From: JAVBNT01 sp031551355
GTDB taxonomy: Bacteria > Vulcanimicrobiota > CADAWZ01
Length of the DNA stretch: 64,000 nucleotides
Direction of reading: 5' to 3'
Assembly: GCA_031551355.1 (NCBI GenBank)
Contig: JAVBNT010000034.1
Coordinates: 1 to 64,000 of the forward strand
The position numbers were made by a program, and so were the translations under genes. This document shows positions 60,439-64,000 of this stretch, piece by piece; the stretch's first letter is position 1, and each line of letters opens with the position of its first letter. The notes under the pieces are model-generated. The model saw only the letters and a list, made by a program, of their open reading frames with translations, searched no databases and was not told the origin of the DNA.

Positions 60439-62232
60439 ATGGCTAAAAAAAGTTTATCCCCGCCTGATTCCAAAATAGTTTGTAAGTCGTGTAAAACCGA
60501 GCTTGATTCCAAAGAGTTAAAAGGAAATTTGATGGTATGTCCCAAGTGCAACCGTCATTTTCATATGAACGCCAGGGAAAGAATTGATTCCATTGCCGAT
60601 GACGGAACGTTCCGGGAATGGTTTAAAGATATGATCAGTGTTGATCCGCTGAATTTTGTAGATCGCCTTCCCTATAAAGAGCGTCTTGATGAAGCAACAA
60701 AGAAGACGGGACTGAAAGAAGCGGTTATTGTCGGTAAGTGCCTTATCGGTGGAAAACCTGCGGTTTTGTGTGTGCTTGATTTTGAATTTATGGGCGGAAC
60801 GATGGGCTCTGCCGTCGGCGAAAAAATTTCCAGGGCTTTTTTGAAAGCTGTTGAACAGAAACTGCCTGTAGTCAGTGTTGTCAGCAGTGGCGGTGCACGT
60901 ATGCAGGAGGGCATGCTCTCCCTTATGCAGATGGCTAAAACAGCTTCTGCTGTAGCTCTTCACCATAAAGCCAGACTTCTTTATATATCCATCCAAACGA
61001 ATCCGACCACTGGAGGCATCTCAGCCAGCTTTTCTTCATTGGGAGATGTTATTCTTGCAGAACCCAAAGCCCTTATAGGTTTTGTCGGTCCGAGGGTTAT
61101 TGAACAGACACTAAATATAAAACTGCCGCCTGAGTCGCATACGGCCGAATTCCTTAAATCAAGGGGAATGATTGACCGTATAGTCGACAGGCGGCATTTG
61201 AAAATAACAATTTCAAGGTTGATAAATCATTTTGCTCATGCTCCGTCGATGCATTTTAAGACGAAATTAAAGAGCCAGAGAAAAAAATATGATAAAAAGG
61301 ATGCCTGGGAGCTTGTTCAGCTCGCAAGACACCCGCTCCGTCCCACTTCTGCATTTTATATAGATAAAATTGTTGATAATTTTGTAGAGTTACACGGAGA
61401 CAGGTATTATGGTGATGACGGAGCCATTATAACCGGAGTAGGCGAAATAGAGGGTAATGCCGTCGTTTTAATCGCTCAGGAAAAGGGTTCTACCCCTGAA
61501 GGTAAAGAGAAGCGCAGAGAGGGAATGGCCGGTCCGGAGGGCTACAGAAAATCGGTAAGACTTATGAAAATGGCCGCGAAGTTTAATCTTCCGGTGATTA
61601 CTTTTATTGATACTCCCGGGGCATTCCCGGGATTTGATTCGGAAATGCGCGGGATTGCGCGTTCTCTGGCAGAATGTCTTTTTTCAATGTCTACTTTACC
61701 GGTTCCGGTTATCAGTGTTGTTGTTGGTGAGGGGGGTAGCGGCGGAGCTCTTGCTCTTGCGCTTGCCAATAGAGTGTTAATGCAGCAGAAGGCGATTTAT
61801 TCAGTCATTTCTCCTGAGGGAGCATCGGCCATTTTGTGGGGAGATGCAACGAAAGCACGGGAATTGGCTCCTTATTTAAAATTGACGGCAATGGAACTTA
61901 AGGAACTTGGTGTTATTGATGAGATAATACCTGAACCTGCAGAGGGAGCCCATACCGGTCCTGAAGAGGCTGCCGAGATCGTTAAAAACAGGATTCTTTT
62001 AAATCTGGAATCTTTAAGAAAATATAGCCCGGCCAAGCTGATAACACTGAGGATTGATAAATTTCAGGATATGGGAGAGACCGGTGTTTTCTGGCAGGAG
62101 ATTATAAAAAAAGAACTGCATCTCGGTATGGAAAAACTGGTCAAGGGTATCAGCCATATTTGGAATAAGGACGAACATCCCGATATTTCGGATGATGATA
62201 GTTTAAAAAATGTGGACGGAAAGAGAGGATAA
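60439..62232 (+). CDS. fused acetyl-CoA carboxylase carboxyltransferase (beta-alpha)
   Basis: A 597-residue fusion of AccD and AccA. Residues 1-275 are beta: a C4 zinc finger (Cys15, Cys18, Cys34, Cys37), FMGGTMGSAVGEKI, SSGGARMQEGMLSLMQMAK and ISASFSSLGDVILAEP. Residues 280-580 are alpha: DAWELVQLARHPLRPT, FVELHGDRYYGDDGAIITGVG, VITFIDTPGAFPG, GEGGSGGALALALANRVLMQ and YSVISPEGASAILWGDA. The enzyme carboxylates acetyl-CoA to malonyl-CoA using carboxybiotin-BCCP, the first step of fatty acid synthesis. In most bacteria the subunits are separate; fusion fixes 1:1 stoichiometry. Both active sites look intact. Confidence 0.96.
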   Translation: MAKKSLSPPDSKIVCKSCKTELDSKELKGNLMVCPKCNRHFHMNARERIDSIADDGTFREWFKDMISVDPLNFVDRLPYKERLDEATKKTGLKEAVIVGKCLIGGKPAVLCVLDFEFMGGTMGSAVGEKISRAFLKAVEQKLPVVSVVSSGGARMQEGMLSLMQMAKTASAVALHHKARLLYISIQTNPTTGGISASFSSLGDVILAEPKALIGFVGPRVIEQTLNIKLPPESHTAEFLKSRGMIDRIVDRRHLKITISRLINHFAHAPSMHFKTKLKSQRKKYDKKDAWELVQLARHPLRPTSAFYIDKIVDNFVELHGDRYYGDDGAIITGVGEIEGNAVVLIAQEKGSTPEGKEKRREGMAGPEGYRKSVRLMKMAAKFNLPVITFIDTPGAFPGFDSEMRGIARSLAECLFSMSTLPVPVISVVVGEGGSGGALALALANRVLMQQKAIYSVISPEGASAILWGDATKARELAPYLKLTAMELKELGVIDEIIPEPAEGAHTGPEEAAEIVKNRILLNLESLRKYSPAKLITLRIDKFQDMGETGVFWQEIIKKELHLGMEKLVKGISHIWNKDEHPDISDDDSLKNVDGKRG

Positions 62233-62236
62233 ATTA

Positions 62237-63475
62237 ATGATTGATCTGGTTAAAAATTATTCTACTTTTGGCAGGCGTATGAAGAAAAGTGTTATACGTG
62301 ATTTGCTGTCTCTTACGAATAAGCCCGGCCTGATATCTTTTGCCGGAGGCTTGCCGATGGCATCGTGCTTCCCTGTCGAGGATATAAGAGATATTGTTAA
62401 TAAAGTTCTTGATACTGAGGCACAGAGTGCGCTTCAGTATGGCCAAACGGAAGGTTATGCACCGCTTCGTGAATTGATTGCCAAATGGATGAATGGCCAC
62501 GGATATTCGCTTACACCCGATAACATTCTGGTAACTGTTGCTTCACAGCAGGGCATTGATTTGACTTCCAAGCTTTTTGTCGATCCGAGCGATCCTGTTT
62601 TTGTTGAGATGCCGAGTTATCCCGGCGGACTTCAGTCCCTGACTTCCTGTGGCGCTCATTTCCACGGAATTCCGGTAGATCTTGACGGGCTCAGAGTTGA
62701 TATTCTTGAGCAGAAACTTCGCGAAATGGTAAAAGAGGGTGATCATTATAAGCTTATATATGTCGTTCCTGACTTCCAGAATCCATCAGGAGTGACACTT
62801 TGCCTTGAGAGAAGGAAGCGTTTGATTGAGCTTTCGCAGATATACAATCTTTTGATTGTTGAAGATACGCCTTACAGAGATTTGCGTTTTGAAGGCGATG
62901 CTCCGCCGGCTCTTTTCCAGTTGACGGAACCCGGCAATGTCATATCCCTTCATACTTTCTCCAAGATTTTTGTTCCCGGTTTCCGCGTGGGATGGGTTGT
63001 CGCACATCCTGATATCATTAAGAAACTGGCCGTTGCCAAACAGTCTGTAGATCTTTGCACTCCCAACTTCACTCAAGCGATTGTGGCGGAATTTTTACGC
63101 CGCGACCTTTTGAATCCATATATCCGCAAAGTTACCGATCTTTATCATAAAAAGAGAGATGTAATGCTGGCCGCTCTTGAGGAGTATATGCCGGAGGGAG
63201 TTACCTGGACAAGACCGCAGGGAGGTCTTTTCCTTTGGGTTACATTGCCCGAAAGCATTGATACAGAGGTTATGTTCTATGAAGCCATTGAGAACAATGT
63301 CGCTTATGTTATCGGTTCGGCTTTCCATCATGACGGCAGCGGTAAAAATAATATGCGTCTGAACTTCTCTTTCCCGACGGAAGAAGAGATTAACCAGGGC
63401 ATAAGAAGCCTTGCCGAAGTTATTAAAAACAGGCTTTCGGGAAGAGTAACCGCCTGCTCCGTAGGCTGTAAATAG
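62237..63475 (+). CDS. PLP-dependent class I/II aminotransferase (LysN/MocR-core type)
   Basis: A 412-residue fold-type I aminotransferase. KPGLISFAGGLPMASCFPVEDI and LQYGQTEGYAPLRELIAKWM mark the subgroup of 2-aminoadipate/aromatic transaminases related to the MocR core. Other motifs: VVPDFQNPSGVTL, EDTPYRDLRFEG, HTFSKIFVPGFRVGWV (PLP lysine in SKIF, Arg for carboxylate) and MRLNFSFP at the C-terminus. The ATG at 62237 is preferred (AGAGAGGA eight bases upstream) over an earlier frame opening at 62210 inside accDA. The substrate is not certain. It is four bases after accDA, so operonic, and ends before a terminator. Confidence 0.92.
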   Translation: MIDLVKNYSTFGRRMKKSVIRDLLSLTNKPGLISFAGGLPMASCFPVEDIRDIVNKVLDTEAQSALQYGQTEGYAPLRELIAKWMNGHGYSLTPDNILVTVASQQGIDLTSKLFVDPSDPVFVEMPSYPGGLQSLTSCGAHFHGIPVDLDGLRVDILEQKLREMVKEGDHYKLIYVVPDFQNPSGVTLCLERRKRLIELSQIYNLLIVEDTPYRDLRFEGDAPPALFQLTEPGNVISLHTFSKIFVPGFRVGWVVAHPDIIKKLAVAKQSVDLCTPNFTQAIVAEFLRRDLLNPYIRKVTDLYHKKRDVMLAALEEYMPEGVTWTRPQGGLFLWVTLPESIDTEVMFYEAIENNVAYVIGSAFHHDGSGKNNMRLNFSFPTEEEINQGIRSLAEVIKNRLSGRVTACSVGCK

Positions 63476-63495
63476 TATTTATTGTTTATGCACGC

Positions 63496-63536
63496 AAACA
63501 GGGTTGAGGCAAAATTCGCTTCAACCCTGTTTTTTA
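63496..63536 (+). terminator. Rho-independent terminator of the accDA-aminotransferase operon
   Basis: AAACAGGGTTGA and TCAACCCTGTTT form a 12-bp stem with a 13-base loop followed by six T, 20 bases after the stop. Confidence 0.9.
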
Positions 63537-63579
63537 TGTTACTATAATTTTCAAAAATATAAAAAGGCTGTCAATTGTA

Positions 63580-63795
63580 TCCATAGGCTAAGGCAAGCCG
63601 GATTTTGACGAGCTGGAAGCTGATTATTAATAAAAATTCAATTAACTGTACTTAGATCGGCCGTTCCTTACAAAATCAAAAATAGTTCAAAACAAGGGTA
63701 GGCAAAGAAGGCAGAGGCAGACGAGCGAGGCGTAATATATTACGTCGGAGTGAGCGAGACCGATAGCCTGACGCTGCATAACCGAAGTTTTCAAC
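63580..63795 (-). repeat. partial copies of the foldback repeat family
   Basis: On the minus strand, pieces match the family at 15-20 kb: CGTCAAAATCCGGCTTGCCTT at about 63586-63610, and a TCGCTC..CGACGTAAT/ATTACG..CTCGTC hairpin at about 63718-63765. It occupies the gap before the edge gene. No gene is seen in it. Confidence 0.6.
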
Positions 63796-63801
63796 TATTT
63801 T

Positions 63802-64000
63802 TCAGAGCCAGTTGTCTCGTGGCCTGTTAAAATTGCCAATAAGGATCTTGTCCCCGTATCTTTCCTTAATCATTTTTAATATCTTTACGATTCCAAGAGG
63901 TTTACCCTTGAGTGTCGGCATTTTGTCGTAAAACATTTCCGGATCCATATTGAGATTTCTCATTTGTATCATACTTGGTCCGAAAGCGTCGAGGAACTCG
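63802..64000 (-). CDS. C-terminal part of a probable radical SAM protein, cut by the window edge
   Basis: Sixty-five codons run in from the right edge and stop at TGA (63804-63802). The residues (FLDAFGPSMIQMRNL, EMFYDKMP, GIVKILKMIKERYG) look like a well-formed C-terminal segment; the pattern QMRNLNMDPE is reminiscent of the end of B12-dependent or SPASM-less radical SAM proteins, but the catalytic part lies outside. Identity is therefore a guess, while coding status is likely. Confidence 0.6.
   Translation of the reverse strand, partial: EFLDAFGPSMIQMRNLNMDPEMFYDKMPTLKGKPLGIVKILKMIKERYGDKILIGNFNRPRDNWL

Overview
The window looks like a chromosomal segment of an uncultured Gram-negative bacterium. 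GC content is moderate to low (low forties by eye). It encodes a signal-peptide-bearing beta-barrel protein, several lipoproteins with clear lipoboxes, and two giant PilX/GspK-like pilins. I cannot assign a phylum. Unusual domain fusions (SHMT with two GcvT-type domains, AccD with AccA) and separate GluRS and GlnRS genes suggest a deep or poorly sampled lineage, but this is inference.

Layout. 0.2-8.5 kb: glycine/one-carbon fusion enzyme, a degenerate J-domain/TPR protein, a lipoprotein, a GT39-type glycosyltransferase and a phosphohexomutase. 8.9-15.2 kb: an orphan zinc/manganese-binding lipoprotein, a metallophosphoesterase, a 969-residue PAS/GAF sensor without a visible output domain, and an M24 peptidase. 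15.2-22.1 kb: gltX, glnS, an RtcB-like ligase and a YjbR-like protein, separated by dense repeats: a foldback element, a 160-bp tandem array and three MITE-like elements with TIRs and probable 9-10 bp target duplications. 22.2-26.7 kb: a self-contained operon of three paralogous proteins, each joining a catalytically dead clostripain (C11)-like domain to an intact-looking R-S-E mono-ADP-ribosyltransferase domain. This is the best candidate for an undescribed system. 26.9-30.4 kb: a low-complexity protein, GNAT, a crcB gene broken by a 58-bp palindromic insert, a GyrI-like protein and thpR. 30.5-34.9 kb: a zinc-type uptake operon (small Cys/His membrane protein, outer-membrane barrel, substrate-binding protein, ATPase, permease). 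35.0-42.6 kb: a Fic protein, a phosphoesterase, metG, an EamA transporter, an ArsR-type regulator, a B12-type radical SAM protein and an MGMT-like protein.

42.9-52.1 kb holds cell-surface genes: a secreted protein with Ca-type loops, a lipoprotein with seven propeller-like repeats, and two 900+-residue paralogous pilin-like proteins. 52.1-55.0 kb looks accessory: three small genes (one a DUF3795-type Cys-rich protein, one an HD phosphohydrolase) and an array of foldback pseudo-tRNA units lying directly downstream of tRNA-fMet. 55.4-64 kb returns to a conserved style: a ClpN-domain/FHA gene pair, two small unknowns, selA, a fused accDA, an aminotransferase and the end of a probable radical SAM gene that runs off the edge.

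Several hairpin terminators, four good sigma70-like promoters and start-codon choices (TTG, GTG, shortened starts) are listed. Nothing was compared with a database; family names rest on motifs recognised by eye.
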